This document shows positions 54,901 through 62,401 of a DNA stretch of 64,000 bases, in pieces. Where the stretch lies: positions 1 to 64,000 of the forward strand of contig JAIBAP010000030.1 of the NCBI GenBank assembly GCA_019695115.1. Reading direction: 5' to 3'. A program made the translations under genes and the position numbers. Every line of letters starts with the position of its first letter. The stretch's first letter is position 1. The notes beneath the pieces were generated by a model. The model was not told the DNA's origin, did no database searches, and was given only the letters and a program-made list of their open reading frames with translations. This DNA comes from Caldilineales bacterium. GTDB lineage: Bacteria > Chloroflexota > Anaerolineae > J102.

Positions 54901-55998
54901 CAGTCTCTTTATGTGGTCGATACACGACCGAATGCTGAAAGCCGCTACCGAGCGCGTTTCTACTTCGATCCGAACTCGATCCTGATGGCCAGCGGAGACA
55001 ATCACTACATCTTCTATGGCTATAGCGGGACTTCTAAGATCATCCTGCGTCTACAGTTCCGCTACTACAACGCCAAGTACCAGATCAAGGCAGGGCTTCT
55101 GTCCGATGGTTCAACCTGGACGAGCAGCAGTTGGCTCGCCATCAATGACGCGCCGCACGCAATCGAGTTCGACTGGCGAGCGGCCACAAGTGCAGGCGCC
55201 AACAACGGCGGGCTAACTCTCTGGATCGATGGCGTGCAAAAGGCCAATCTCACCGGCATCGACAACGACACGCTCCGATTCGACCAGCTTCGCCTCGGTG
55301 CGGTTGTTGGCGTCGATACCGGGACGCGTGGCACCTATTACTTCGATGCTTTCGATTCCCGTCGCCAAAGCTATATTGGCCCGATCCCCAGTGATGGAGG
55401 TTCCACGTACGAAAACGGGCCTATAGGTGTGCCGGCCAGAGTCGCAGCGCCGCCGGAAGAAAGCGCGCCCGACGTCGGAGTTGAGGCAGATGAGGAAGCG
55501 GTGCTGGTCGCTCCGCCTTCCGGTTTCGCCCTGGCTATCCCGCCTGCTCTTGAATCGCGGGCAGGTGCAGTCGTCGATGTTCCGATCTCCCTCTCGTTTG
55601 GCAGCGGCGAGGTAGCCGGCCTGGGCTTCTCACTGACCTACGATCCGTCCTGGCTCAGCTTCGACCCGACCGACGCCGACAGCGATGGCTTGCCCGACGC
55701 CATCAGCTTCAAACTGCCCGGCGCCTTCGACGCCACCGTGACATGGGACGGGAGCAGCCCCAATGGTGAGCTGCTCATCAGTCTGGAGAACATCACTTCG
55801 GACAAGCTCATGGGTGTAGAGGGCGCTCTGCTCACGGTTAGCTTTGCTACTGCTGCGCCTGAGGCGATGGTCGAGACGGTCGTTGACATTGGCGCTAGCG
55901 GCGCTTGGGTCGCCGATGCTGAAGGAATCGCGTACCCCATGCCAGCGACTCGTGGCTCGGTGCGTATTTCCCCCTTGCTTCGCCCCGACGTCCCCTAA
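51991..55998 (+). CDS. Exported BNR/Vps10-type repeat protein with C-terminal cohesin-like domain
   Basis: The 1335-residue protein has a signal segment (LALLSLFVLFAGALWLSGSF), a helical region (50-150), then a long beta-propeller region (about 155-810). Asp-box repeats of the form STNGGSTW, STDGGLTW and TTDGGATWSD occur throughout, as in sortilin/Vps10 and BNR sialidase folds. A beta-sandwich region follows (about 930-1130, with GGLTLWIDGVQKANLTG). The last 160 residues resemble a cohesin domain (GAVVDVPISLSFGSGEVAGLGFSLTYDPSWLSFD). No sialidase active-site set is evident. GGAG lies 8 nt before the ATG at 51991. Function is unknown; an adhesive or glycan-related role is likely. Confidence 0.87.
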   Translation: MKNQLSTSGQRSGLALLSLFVLFAGALWLSGSFSALLSPPSGVSTSYACDGALATEAEIAASHGLSVETIQLLHTQRGLSNEAICAMPADKLARAVEKASHPKPDHPDEAVAFRLLQLRDENGVIPEDGLTKAVEHMEAMRGVSAQQAGSAGIEPGDWTWLGPGNIGGRVRSIVIHPTNPSLMWAGSVSGGIWKTTDAGASWLPVDDFMANLAVATLVMQPGNPSIMYAGTGEGFYNGDGIRGAGVFKSTNGGSTWARLASTATSDWFYVNRLAISANGAVILAANDTGIWRSTNGGTSWALRLADWRVKDIDFHPTSNTKAIASGSEGMAWYSTDGGLTWNMASGLPSLDWLGRVEVAYAPSSPSTVYASVSQNSGEIWRSTDGGQSYSLRSTGYNYLGGQGWYDNIVWVDPSNASKLVVGGIDLWRSTDGGATLTQISQWWSAPASAHADHHAIVAKPGFNGTTNATVYFGNDGGVYRANNVYTVSGTTGWQELNNNLGITQFYGAAGNPTSGVIVGGTQDNGTLRYTGNTESWTTMFGGDGGFDAADPTDPNYFYGEYVYLSLHRSTNGGATSDWIYSGLGDAFSCANFIAPFILDPNNANTMLAGGCSLWRSTNIKAAVPSWSSIKPSLGSAISAIAVAQGNSSIIWVGYNDGSVYKTTNGTAASPTWVRVDTGSPGLPYRYVTRLTIDRTNHNLVYATFGGFSADNVWRTTDGGATWSDITGSGATGLPDAPVRSLVIHPTNANWLYVGTEVGVFASENGGAAWSLPQDGPANVSVDELFWMNNTLVAATHGRGLFKVGVGGPPARVTVVGAFTADGNWNQKSVFAPGDPIQWVLEVQNDTGQDAPVELTYDARGPHNEAVAYWHGTVTTGPGVWWWGLPGTAPSGLDGTHTFAGAGLYQGFPSQASTTYVVGSNDVIFADSFEASDCQSSPWSACVTDGGNLSFGSPALKSPGNRSLRALINDNQSLYVVDTRPNAESRYRARFYFDPNSILMASGDNHYIFYGYSGTSKIILRLQFRYYNAKYQIKAGLLSDGSTWTSSSWLAINDAPHAIEFDWRAATSAGANNGGLTLWIDGVQKANLTGIDNDTLRFDQLRLGAVVGVDTGTRGTYYFDAFDSRRQSYIGPIPSDGGSTYENGPIGVPARVAAPPEESAPDVGVEADEEAVLVAPPSGFALAIPPALESRAGAVVDVPISLSFGSGEVAGLGFSLTYDPSWLSFDPTDADSDGLPDAISFKLPGAFDATVTWDGSSPNGELLISLENITSDKLMGVEGALLTVSFATAAPEAMVETVVDIGASGAWVADAEGIAYPMPATRGSVRISPLLRPDVP

Positions 55999-56048
55999 CC
56001 CACGAATAGCGAGGGCGGGCCACAAGTCCCTGCCATCGCAGAGATAGA

Positions 56049-56092
56049 AGAAGCTCCTGCAATCAGGCTTCGACCTGGTCGCAGGAGCTTCT
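56049..56092. terminator. Intrinsic terminator between the BNR/cohesin gene and the DsrE gene
   Basis: AGAAGCTCCTGC (56049-56060) pairs with GCAGGAGCTTCT (56081-56092), with a smaller CAGG/CCTG pairing inside the loop. A T-rich stretch (CTTTCGTTT) follows on the plus strand. It separates convergent genes. Confidence 0.8.
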
Positions 56093-56126
56093 CTTTCGTT
56101 TGCGTCTGACGCTTCGGTTGGGCGCT

Positions 56127-56639
56127 TCAGATAAACACGATCTGCGCCCCCTCGGTCATGTCCATGAAATCCCCGGCGGTGACGATGTCGAGCACGCCCT
56201 CGATGAAATCCTCCTGCTTCAACTCGAACATATCCACCGACATCTTGCAGGCATAGAGCCTGGCCCCGGCGTCCACCAGCATCTGCAGATACTCGCGCAC
56301 GGTGGGGACTTCCAACGCCGCCATCTTGTCCTTCATCAGCTTGGTGGCGAAGGCCGTCATGCCGGGCAGCACGCCCATAATGTTGGGGATGCCCAGGTTC
56401 TCGTTCTTGACGCCCATCATGCTCATCTTCATGCTGGTGTTGGCCACGGGCGCGATTTCCAGGTGATCGACCCGGGCCTCGCGGATCATGTCCATGCCCC
56501 AGAAGGTGAAGAAGATGGTGACATCGATGCCGTTGCCCAGGGCGGCCCAGCCCATCACCAGGGCCGGGTAGACCATATCCAGGGTGCCCTTCGAGCAGAT
56601 AAAAGCGACATGGCGGGTGTCGCCATTTGGTGTAGACAT
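56127..56639 (-). CDS. DsrE2-like sulfurtransferase-family protein
   Basis: The 170-residue protein matches the DsrE/DsrE2 family: HVAFICSKGTLDMVYPALVMGWAALGNGIDVTIFFTFWGMDMI, and GARLYACKMSVDMFELKQEDFIEGV near the C-terminus. Cys15 and the Cys of YACKMS are the conserved positions carrying persulfide in related proteins. GGAGAA lies 7 nt before the ATG at 56639. It is the last gene of the sulfur cluster and would pass sulfane sulfur with TusE. Confidence 0.88.
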   Translation of the reverse strand: MSTPNGDTRHVAFICSKGTLDMVYPALVMGWAALGNGIDVTIFFTFWGMDMIREARVDHLEIAPVANTSMKMSMMGVKNENLGIPNIMGVLPGMTAFATKLMKDKMAALEVPTVREYLQMLVDAGARLYACKMSVDMFELKQEDFIEGVLDIVTAGDFMDMTEGAQIVFI

Positions 56640-56713
56640 TTGATTTTCTCCGTAAGGAATGTTTGTATGTTTGGATTGCCTGTAAGCGTTCACCTTAGAG
56701 GTGTGAAGTAGAG

Positions 56714-56762
56714 GTGCGACGCACTTCACCATTCACATGAAGTCGCTCAAAGTGCGGCGCAC
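56714..56762. repeat. Inverted pair of GTGCG-N-CGCAC palindromes
   Basis: GTGCGACGCAC (56714-56724) and GTGCGGCGCAC (56752-56762) are each palindromic. With their flanks (AGGTGCG..., ...CGCACCT) they form a larger inverted repeat in the DsrE-TusE spacer. Confidence 0.6.
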
Positions 56763-56814
56763 CTGACACGCATCACGTTTCACGCTTCACGGAACACGGA
56801 ACACGGAACACGCA

Positions 56815-56850
56815 TCACACGCATCACACGCATCACACGCATCACACGCA
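56815..56850 (-). repeat. Four in-frame copies of a 9-bp unit covering the tusE C-terminal codons
   Basis: On the minus strand TGC-GTG-TGA, encoding the last two residues (Cys-Val) and the stop of TusE, is repeated four times in frame. GGAACAC heptamers (about 56790-56812) follow further downstream. Confidence 0.85.
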
Positions 56851-57159
56851 CCCCTCCGGCTTGCCCAGCCCGGAGATGCGGGCGACCTTCTTGGCCGGGC
56901 CTTTGGGGAAGAGGGCGAACAACTGCTTGGTGTCCACGCCCGCCGCGGTTGTGATCCGGCGCAGGGTGGGCGATTTACCGGTGGCGCCGGCGTCTTTCCG
57001 GCAGAAATCGATCACCTTCCAGTGGTCGGGCGTCAGGGCCGGGATGCCTTCCTCCGCGGCCAGCGCCGACGCGATCTCGGGCGTCCATTCGGCGGAGTTG
57101 GTCAGAAAACCTTCGTCATTGACCTGCACGGTCTTTCCGGCAATATCACGGGTTGCCAT
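56842..57159 (-). CDS. tusE: TusE/DsrC family sulfur-relay protein
   Basis: The 105-residue protein has the TusE/DsrC fold: [54 protein letters not shown], and the C-terminal GLGKPEGCV with the persulfide-carrying penultimate Cys. The second conserved Cys of true DsrC, ten residues before, is absent, so it is TusE-like. It would accept sulfane sulfur from the DsrE-like protein. The start ATG has AAGGAT about 8 nt upstream. It could serve tRNA thiolation or sulfide oxidation; the SQR neighbour favours the latter. Confidence 0.88.
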   Translation of the reverse strand: MATRDIAGKTVQVNDEGFLTNSAEWTPEIASALAAEEGIPALTPDHWKVIDFCRKDAGATGKSPTLRRITTAAGVDTKQLFALFPKGPAKKVARISGLGKPEGCV

Positions 57160-57186
57160 AGTTTTATCATCCTTTTTTGATGAGGG

Positions 57187-57346
57187 GGATTGGTTATTGG
57201 GGATTGGTTATTGGAGATTGGTTATTGGAGATTGGTTATTGGGGATTGGTTATTGGGGATTGGTTATTGGAGATTGGTTGGATGCGAACGATCAAATAAC
57301 CACTAACCAATAACCACTAACCAATAACCACTAACCAATAACCGCC
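57187..57346. repeat. GGTTATTGG/GGAGATTGG heptamer arrays in opposing orientation
   Basis: About twelve heptamers (GGTTATT, GGGGATT, GGAGATT) run to 57278 and are followed, after GATGCGAACGATC, by reversed units (CCAATAA, CCACTAA). The two halves can form a long imperfect hairpin. It fills the tusE-DUF1641 spacer. Confidence 0.85.
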
Positions 57347-57352
57347 AACCGA

Positions 57353-58048
57353 TCAATTTCTACCTGTTGTACTCGGCGCATTCTCCGCCCCTACGGCCTT
57401 CAACATGCCCAGGGTCACGGCCAGGCCGCGGCGCACTTGCGGGTCGCGGAACTGCTTGAGCAGGCCCCACACCGAGGTGTTGACCTCCTGCGGCTGGGCC
57501 TCGGCCTGGCGCACGCCGTGGGCCAGGTTCTGCACCGTCGCCATCACCTCCGGTTGGGTCATCTCCTTGACGGTGGTGAGGATGGTGACGACGTTCTCGC
57601 CCAGTTGGCGGATGTCCTGCGGGCCGAATGCGGCGACGATATTGTCCGAGATTGTGCGCGCCTCTTTCAGGGCCACGAAATAGCCGCGGCGGTCGAGGTC
57701 ATCGAGCGTCGTCACGGCGCTGGCCACGGCCTCGTTGGCGATGGGCGTCAGGTCGCTCAGTAGGTCGCGGGCGCTTTCCAACTGGTCCAGCAGATATTCC
57801 AGGTTGCGCGTGTTGCGCGCCAGCCGCTTGAGCAGATACAGCAAGTCCTCGAGCTGAAAATCGCTCTCGATTTCTGCCAACTGCTCGACCGAGGCCAGAT
57901 AGACATCATTGACGATCGGCGTCAGATCGGCCTTCAGCTCGTCCCATTCGCGCTGCCGCCGTCGCTGCTCCTCGACATACTCCGCCAAAACCTGCATCTG
58001 CGCCGTCAGCGCATCCAGCTTACCTTCAAGCGTAACTTCTTGTTTCAT
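57353..58048 (-). CDS. DUF1641 family protein
   Basis: The 231-residue protein has a coiled-coil N-terminus (LEGKLDALTAQMQVLAEYVEEQRRRQREW) and the DUF1641 core near the C-terminus (VKEMTQPEVMATVQNLAHGVR, then GLLKQFRDPQVRRGLAVTLGMLKAVG). DUF1641 genes are often next to sulfide:quinone oxidoreductase genes and to formate dehydrogenase genes; its function is unknown. GGAGG lies 8 nt before the ATG at 58048. Confidence 0.88.
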   Translation of the reverse strand: MKQEVTLEGKLDALTAQMQVLAEYVEEQRRRQREWDELKADLTPIVNDVYLASVEQLAEIESDFQLEDLLYLLKRLARNTRNLEYLLDQLESARDLLSDLTPIANEAVASAVTTLDDLDRRGYFVALKEARTISDNIVAAFGPQDIRQLGENVVTILTTVKEMTQPEVMATVQNLAHGVRQAEAQPQEVNTSVWGLLKQFRDPQVRRGLAVTLGMLKAVGAENAPSTTGRN

Positions 58049-58067
58049 CTTCAAACCTCCGCTTCTG

Positions 58068-58127
58068 ATTACCGATCACTGCTCACTGACCACTGACCAC
58101 TGCCCACTGACCACTGACCACTGACCA
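58068..58127. repeat. CTGACCA/CTGCCCA heptamer array
   Basis: About seven heptamers fill the spacer between the SQR-like and DUF1641 genes and end exactly at the SQR stop codon. Confidence 0.85.
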
Positions 58128-59354
58128 CTAATTCCACTTTCCCGCCATCTGCATCTGGGCCGTGATCGGCATCGGCTTGCCTTTCAACAAAATGTTCCAA
58201 TACATCCAGCGGAACAGCACCTTGCCCCAATGGTTGATACGCGACTCTTGTAGCAGCGAGAACGGCCCGGCGCCAGGGAGCGGGAACTTGCCGGGCAGCG
58301 GCTCGACATCGTAGTTGAAGTCGATCAGAAAACCCTTGCCGAAGCCAGATTCGATATAGCAGTTGGCGTGGCCATCGAAAGTGGGGCGCAGGTCCAGGCC
58401 ATCGATGTAGCGCAGGAAATTCTCGATGAAGACATCGCCCTGGAAGTGGGCTACCGAACCGGCCTTCGAGCTGGGCAGGTCGGTGGCATCGCCCAAAACG
58501 AAGACATTGTCGTAGTTCTGCGCCTTGAGCGTGTGCCTTTCGGTGGGGACGAAGTTCAACTCGTTGCCCATGCCCGAACGGGCGATGACCGGGTCGCCCA
58601 TATTCACCGGGATACTCACCAGCAGATCGTACTCGACCTCAGTGCCATCATAGGACGTGATCTTCTTGCCGTCGGGGTCCACCTCCATGATGTTGAACTC
58701 TGGCACGACCCTGATATTCTTCTCTTCCAACAGCCCACCCAGCCGTTCCGAAGCGCGTGGCTTGGTGAAAGCGCCCGGCAGCGGCGTCACCAGCGTCAGA
58801 TCCACGCGGTCGCGCAGACCTTGCTCATGGAAAAACCAGTCGGCCAGGAACATGAATTCCAGGGGCGCCACCGGGCATTTGATCGGCATCTCGGCTATGC
58901 TGAGCACCAGGCGACCGCCGTCCCATTTGCGCAGCGCTTTTTGCAGCGCCACGGCGCCATCGACGGTGTAGAAGTCGAAGATGCTCTGGCGCCAGCCGTG
59001 CTCCATCAGCCCCGGCGTCTCCTCGGGCACGACGCGCGAACCGGTGGTGATGATCAGGTAGTCATAGCTCAGCGTCCGCCCGTTCTGCAGTTGCACCCGG
59101 TTCTTGTCCGGCTCGATGACCTCGATCTCGGCGATGATCGTCTCCACCTGGCGTGGCAGATAGTCGCGGCGCGGGCGCTGCACATCCTCCCGGCTGTAGA
59201 TGCCGAAGGGGATGAACAGAAAGCCGGGCTGGTAGAAGTGGGTTTCGGACTTGTCGACGATCGTGATCTTCCAGCCGTTGTTCAATTCGTGCGCCAGTTT
59301 GTTGGCGACAATGGTGCCGGCGGTCCCGGCGCCGAGGATGACGATGTGTTTCAT
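58128..59354 (-). CDS. Sulfide:quinone oxidoreductase-like flavoprotein
   Basis: The 408-residue protein has an N-terminal FAD-binding motif (HIVILGAGTAGTIVANKLA), DYLIITTGSRVVPEETPG, and a second dinucleotide region. Cys160 (IKCPVAPLEF) and Cys332 (HANCYIESGFG) correspond to the redox Cys pair of SQR; the third Cys of bacterial type I enzymes is absent. The C-terminal FRWMYWNILLKGKPMP amphipathic helix would bind the membrane and quinone. It oxidises sulfide and passes electrons to quinone if the assignment is right. The cluster with TusE, DsrE and DUF1641 supports this. Confidence 0.88.
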   Translation of the reverse strand: MKHIVILGAGTAGTIVANKLAHELNNGWKITIVDKSETHFYQPGFLFIPFGIYSREDVQRPRRDYLPRQVETIIAEIEVIEPDKNRVQLQNGRTLSYDYLIITTGSRVVPEETPGLMEHGWRQSIFDFYTVDGAVALQKALRKWDGGRLVLSIAEMPIKCPVAPLEFMFLADWFFHEQGLRDRVDLTLVTPLPGAFTKPRASERLGGLLEEKNIRVVPEFNIMEVDPDGKKITSYDGTEVEYDLLVSIPVNMGDPVIARSGMGNELNFVPTERHTLKAQNYDNVFVLGDATDLPSSKAGSVAHFQGDVFIENFLRYIDGLDLRPTFDGHANCYIESGFGKGFLIDFNYDVEPLPGKFPLPGAGPFSLLQESRINHWGKVLFRWMYWNILLKGKPMPITAQMQMAGKWN

Positions 59355-59355
59355 G

Positions 59356-59419
59356 GGGAGTAGGGAGTGGGGAGTAGGGAGTAGGGAGTAAGGAGTAGGG
59401 AGTAGGGAGTAGGGAGTAG
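59356..59419. repeat. GGGAGTA heptamer array upstream of the SQR-like gene
   Basis: About nine GGGAGTA-type heptamers lie immediately upstream of the SQR start codon on the minus strand side. The SQR gene therefore has no obvious promoter of its own, and none is seen in the remainder (59420-59466). Confidence 0.9.
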
Positions 59420-59466
59420 GGCGCTCTCCGTGTACTTCATCACTTCATTACTTCATCACTTCGTCG

Positions 59467-60240
59467 CTACCGCGTCTGCGAGATTTCGGCGATGCGGTGG
59501 AGTTTGCTCAGAAGCTGGCTGCGCTCGTTGGCGATGTGAGCAAAGATGTCGGCGAGGCGTTGGACATACTGCAAGGCCCGCGCCTGCTCCTCGCGGCTCA
59601 GGTGGTGGACGTCGTGCAGATGGCGATGGATGAGATCGGGCGGGAGAGCCAGGTCGGCGGCGATAGCGGCGATGCCGGCGTCGGTGGGCGGCCAGTCATC
59701 GGGCGCAACACCCCCCACCACCAGCATGGCCCGGATTTCGTTGCCCACACGGATCATGCCCCGCGCGCACAGCAAACCCAGGTGGCTGCGTTGGAAGCGC
59801 GGGGCCAGACCGGGTTCCTGCCCCAACCTCACCCACAATTCCAGACAGCGATGCCGCCCCACCTCGGTGCTCTCGGCCGCCTGGAACAGACCGCAGGCAT
59901 TGCTGGGCTGCGTGATCGGCCGGCCCTCCAAATCGGTCAGGACGATCATCACCCCCAACAAAGCGGCAAAGCTATCCTGGAGCTGTTGCAGGCAATCGAC
60001 CGGGAACAGCTGCCGGGCTTCGGCCCAATCCGCCGGTGGCGCCAGCGGCGTTCGCTCCGCCCACACGGGTGCGGCCCCACTGTGGCTCTGCAACCAGCTT
60101 TCGATCTGCTCCCGCTCGAAGCGCCACTGGTTGCCCACCCGCGCCGCCGGCAGACTGCCGGCCTCGACCATGCGGTAGATGGTGGTGCGGTCTACCTTGA
60201 GGAGGTCTTGCAGCTGGCGGGTGGTGAGGAAATCGGGCAT
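59467..60240 (-). CDS. Excisionase-type HTH + PocR sensory-domain regulator
   Basis: The 257-residue protein has an N-terminal HTH_17 (excisionase-like) domain (FLTTRQLQDLLKVDRTTIYRMVEAGSLPAARVGNQWRFEREQIESWL). A PocR domain follows (about 90-255), with VLTDLEGRPITQPSNACGLFQ, RHRCLELWVRLGQ, LGLLCARGMIRVGNEIRAMLVVGG. PocR domains bind small ligands. It is probably the local regulator of the sulfur genes downstream. The ATG at 60240 begins the HTH domain. Its promoter carries a CRP/FNR-type operator. Confidence 0.85.
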   Translation of the reverse strand: MPDFLTTRQLQDLLKVDRTTIYRMVEAGSLPAARVGNQWRFEREQIESWLQSHSGAAPVWAERTPLAPPADWAEARQLFPVDCLQQLQDSFAALLGVMIVLTDLEGRPITQPSNACGLFQAAESTEVGRHRCLELWVRLGQEPGLAPRFQRSHLGLLCARGMIRVGNEIRAMLVVGGVAPDDWPPTDAGIAAIAADLALPPDLIHRHLHDVHHLSREEQARALQYVQRLADIFAHIANERSQLLSKLHRIAEISQTR

Positions 60241-60270
60241 TTTGTGCAGTCTTTCACAAACTGATGCCCA

Positions 60271-60313
60271 AGCATAGCACACCCTCTTGGCGCCGGATAT
60301 GATCTAAGTCATA
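60271..60313 (-). promoter_or_regulatory. Class-II-type promoter with TATGA-N6-TCATA operator for the PocR gene
   Basis: The operator TATGATCTAAGTCATA (60298-60313) is centred 41.5 bp upstream of the start predicted from an extended -10, TGCTATGCT (minus strand, hexamer 60276-60271). -41.5 is the classic class II position for CRP/FNR activators. A matching site precedes the CBS gene at 44070. The 60314-60426 spacer holds nothing else recognisable. Confidence 0.65.
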
Positions 60314-60426
60314 GTTGGCGCATCATTTCCCACTTGATGTAACCCCGTGCACACAATGCAGCAAATGTCGGTGACCCGCGCCGGCAGGGGTGGCTCGCGG
60401 ACAGGGCCGGAGTGATGTCGCTGCGC

Positions 60427-60636
60427 TCAGCCGGGTGCGGCCAGGGCGATGGCCGCGAATGGGCAGGCGTCCAGGCAGACAAAGCAACGCTGGCAACGCG
60501 CCGTATCGACGATGGGCGCCTCGTCGCGGTCGATCCGCAGGATGGCAAGGGAGCGGCAGGCGCGCAGGGCCGGGCAGGGGGCGCAGTTCTGGCAGCGGGC
60601 TTCGTCGATAGCGGGGTAGCACCGCAGGCTGAGCAT
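60427..60636 (-). CDS. Small 4Fe-4S ferredoxin-like protein
   Basis: The 69-residue protein has two cysteine clusters: RCQNCAPCPALRACRS and RCQRCFVCLDACPF. The second is a typical CxxCxxCxxxCP 4Fe-4S signature; the first is a variant with wider spacing to its fourth Cys. It ends 187 bp before the PocR start and follows the dynamin-like gene by 2 bp on the same strand. The electron partner is unknown. Confidence 0.75.
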   Translation of the reverse strand: MLSLRCYPAIDEARCQNCAPCPALRACRSLAILRIDRDEAPIVDTARCQRCFVCLDACPFAAIALAAPG

Positions 60637-60638
60637 GG

Positions 60639-62387
60639 CTAGCGGCCGTTTTGCAGGGCGTGCAATTGGCTGCGGAGTTGGCGCAGGGTCAGGGCCACGC
60701 CACCCAGCTCGGCATCGAGCGCGGTCACTTTCTCGTGCTCGCTGCGGATGAAGCGCGTGTAGGGGGCGATGGCCTCGCGGATCTCTTGCAACGAGCGGGC
60801 CAACTCGCGCTCGAACTGCTGCGTCATCGTCTCCAGGAGCCGCGTGCGCACCGCCTCGATCTTGGCGTCCAGGTCGTCTTTGGCGCGGCGACGGCGCGCG
60901 GGCAAAATGAACAGCCCGGCAATGGCCAGGCCGCCGGCGGCCAGGATGCCGAGCGGGTCGAGGGCGCGGGTGAGCAGGTGGAGGAGGAGGGCGCCGAGGC
61001 CGACGGCGCCGATCTCGACCGCGCCCATGGTCGTCAATGAGTTGCGCACCGACTCGCTAAGCGCCCGCGCCTCGGCCTGATGGTCGTAGGTGGCCACGAC
61101 CTCGCGGGCGGCGCGGCCCACCGACTGCAACAGTTGCTGGCGGTTGATGTCGAAGCTGCCGCCGACCTCGCCCAGCACCCGGTCGCCATACTGCGCCGCC
61201 CGGCGGTTCAGATAGCCGGTCACATCCTGCCACTGCCGGTAGTTGCGCTCGATCATCCAGTCGATGAGGTCGTTGACCTCGGTTTCGATGCGCTGATGGG
61301 TGTCGGCGACGACCTGCTGCTCGAACTCGGCCCGCAGCCGGGCGCTGTTGAGCAGGTCGAGGAAGCGGCCCATGCGGATGGTTTCCTCGAAAAAGCGGTC
61401 GCCGCGCAGCCGCAAATCCTGGAGGATGTTCTCGATGCGGCTGAGACGGAAACGAAAATCGTGCCGCATGTCGGCGGCATAGGCGTCCAACTGGCCGTCG
61501 ACGTGCTGCAAGGTGGCGAAGTCCTCGTCCAGCAACTCCAGGCGCTGCTTCAGCAGGTCGAGATAGGCGGATTGCAGCCGCTCGGCCACGCCCAGGGGGC
61601 TTTCCAGCTTCAGTTGCAGCCGTTGTTGCTGGTCGAGCGTGCGGAGGATGTAGGATTCCAACTCCTCGAAGCGCGAGGCGGCCAGCAGGCGGGGGCGGTC
61701 GGCGTCGTCGGCAGCGCGGGCGCGCTGCGCCAACCGCACCGAGACCGGGAAGATGCGCGGCACCGCGCCCAGCACGCCCGCCGCCTGGTCGCGCACGAAA
61801 TCCACCACCTGGTTGATACTGGCTTCGTCCTCGAGGATGTCGATTTTGTTGATGACGATGACGACCTTCTTGCCCCAGTCGCGCACCAGCTGCATGAACA
61901 CCCGCTCGCTTTCGCTGAAGGGGCGGTCGGTGGAGGTGACGAACAGGATCAGGTCGGCGCGGGGGACGAAGGCTTCGGTGATCTCCTGGTGGCGCTGGAT
62001 GATGGCGTTGGTGCCAGGGGTATCGACGATGTTGATCTCGCGCAGCCACTCCACCGGATAGCTGACCCGCAGCAGAAACGGCTCGATCTGCTCGGCGGTG
62101 GAGCGGGGGCCGTAGGTGAGGACGTGGATCTGGCTGGTGGTGGGGGTGACGCCTTCATCCAGGAATTTCTGCCCCAACATGGCGTTGATGAAGGCCGATT
62201 TGCCGCTATTGAATTCGCCCACGACGACGAGCAGGAAGAACTCGTCCAGTTGTAGCCGGGTGCGGGCCAGCAACTCGCGCTCGCTCGCCGGCGATTCGAT
62301 GCGCACGGCGATGCTTTCCAGCCGCGTGAACACCTCGCGCTCACGCTCCAGGATCTGGTGCTGTGGCGGCGTGAGGATGTTCTGCAT
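60639..62387 (-). CDS. Bacterial dynamin-like GTPase
   Basis: The 582-residue protein has a dynamin-type GTPase domain with G1 GEFNSGKSAFINAML, a G2 Thr in the GVTPTTS loop, G3 DTPGTN, and G4 NKID. Long helical regions follow, and a hydrophobic segment (about 470-510, IGAVGLGALLLHLLTRALDPLGILAAGGLAIAGLFILP) for membrane insertion, then a coiled C-terminus. Such proteins remodel or protect membranes. It is co-directional with the unknown 473-aa protein (14 bp upstream) and ctaB. Confidence 0.9.
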   Translation of the reverse strand: MQNILTPPQHQILEREREVFTRLESIAVRIESPASERELLARTRLQLDEFFLLVVVGEFNSGKSAFINAMLGQKFLDEGVTPTTSQIHVLTYGPRSTAEQIEPFLLRVSYPVEWLREINIVDTPGTNAIIQRHQEITEAFVPRADLILFVTSTDRPFSESERVFMQLVRDWGKKVVIVINKIDILEDEASINQVVDFVRDQAAGVLGAVPRIFPVSVRLAQRARAADDADRPRLLAASRFEELESYILRTLDQQQRLQLKLESPLGVAERLQSAYLDLLKQRLELLDEDFATLQHVDGQLDAYAADMRHDFRFRLSRIENILQDLRLRGDRFFEETIRMGRFLDLLNSARLRAEFEQQVVADTHQRIETEVNDLIDWMIERNYRQWQDVTGYLNRRAAQYGDRVLGEVGGSFDINRQQLLQSVGRAAREVVATYDHQAEARALSESVRNSLTTMGAVEIGAVGLGALLLHLLTRALDPLGILAAGGLAIAGLFILPARRRRAKDDLDAKIEAVRTRLLETMTQQFERELARSLQEIREAIAPYTRFIRSEHEKVTALDAELGGVALTLRQLRSQLHALQNGR

Positions 62388-62401
62388 GGTCGGGCGCCGT
62401 C

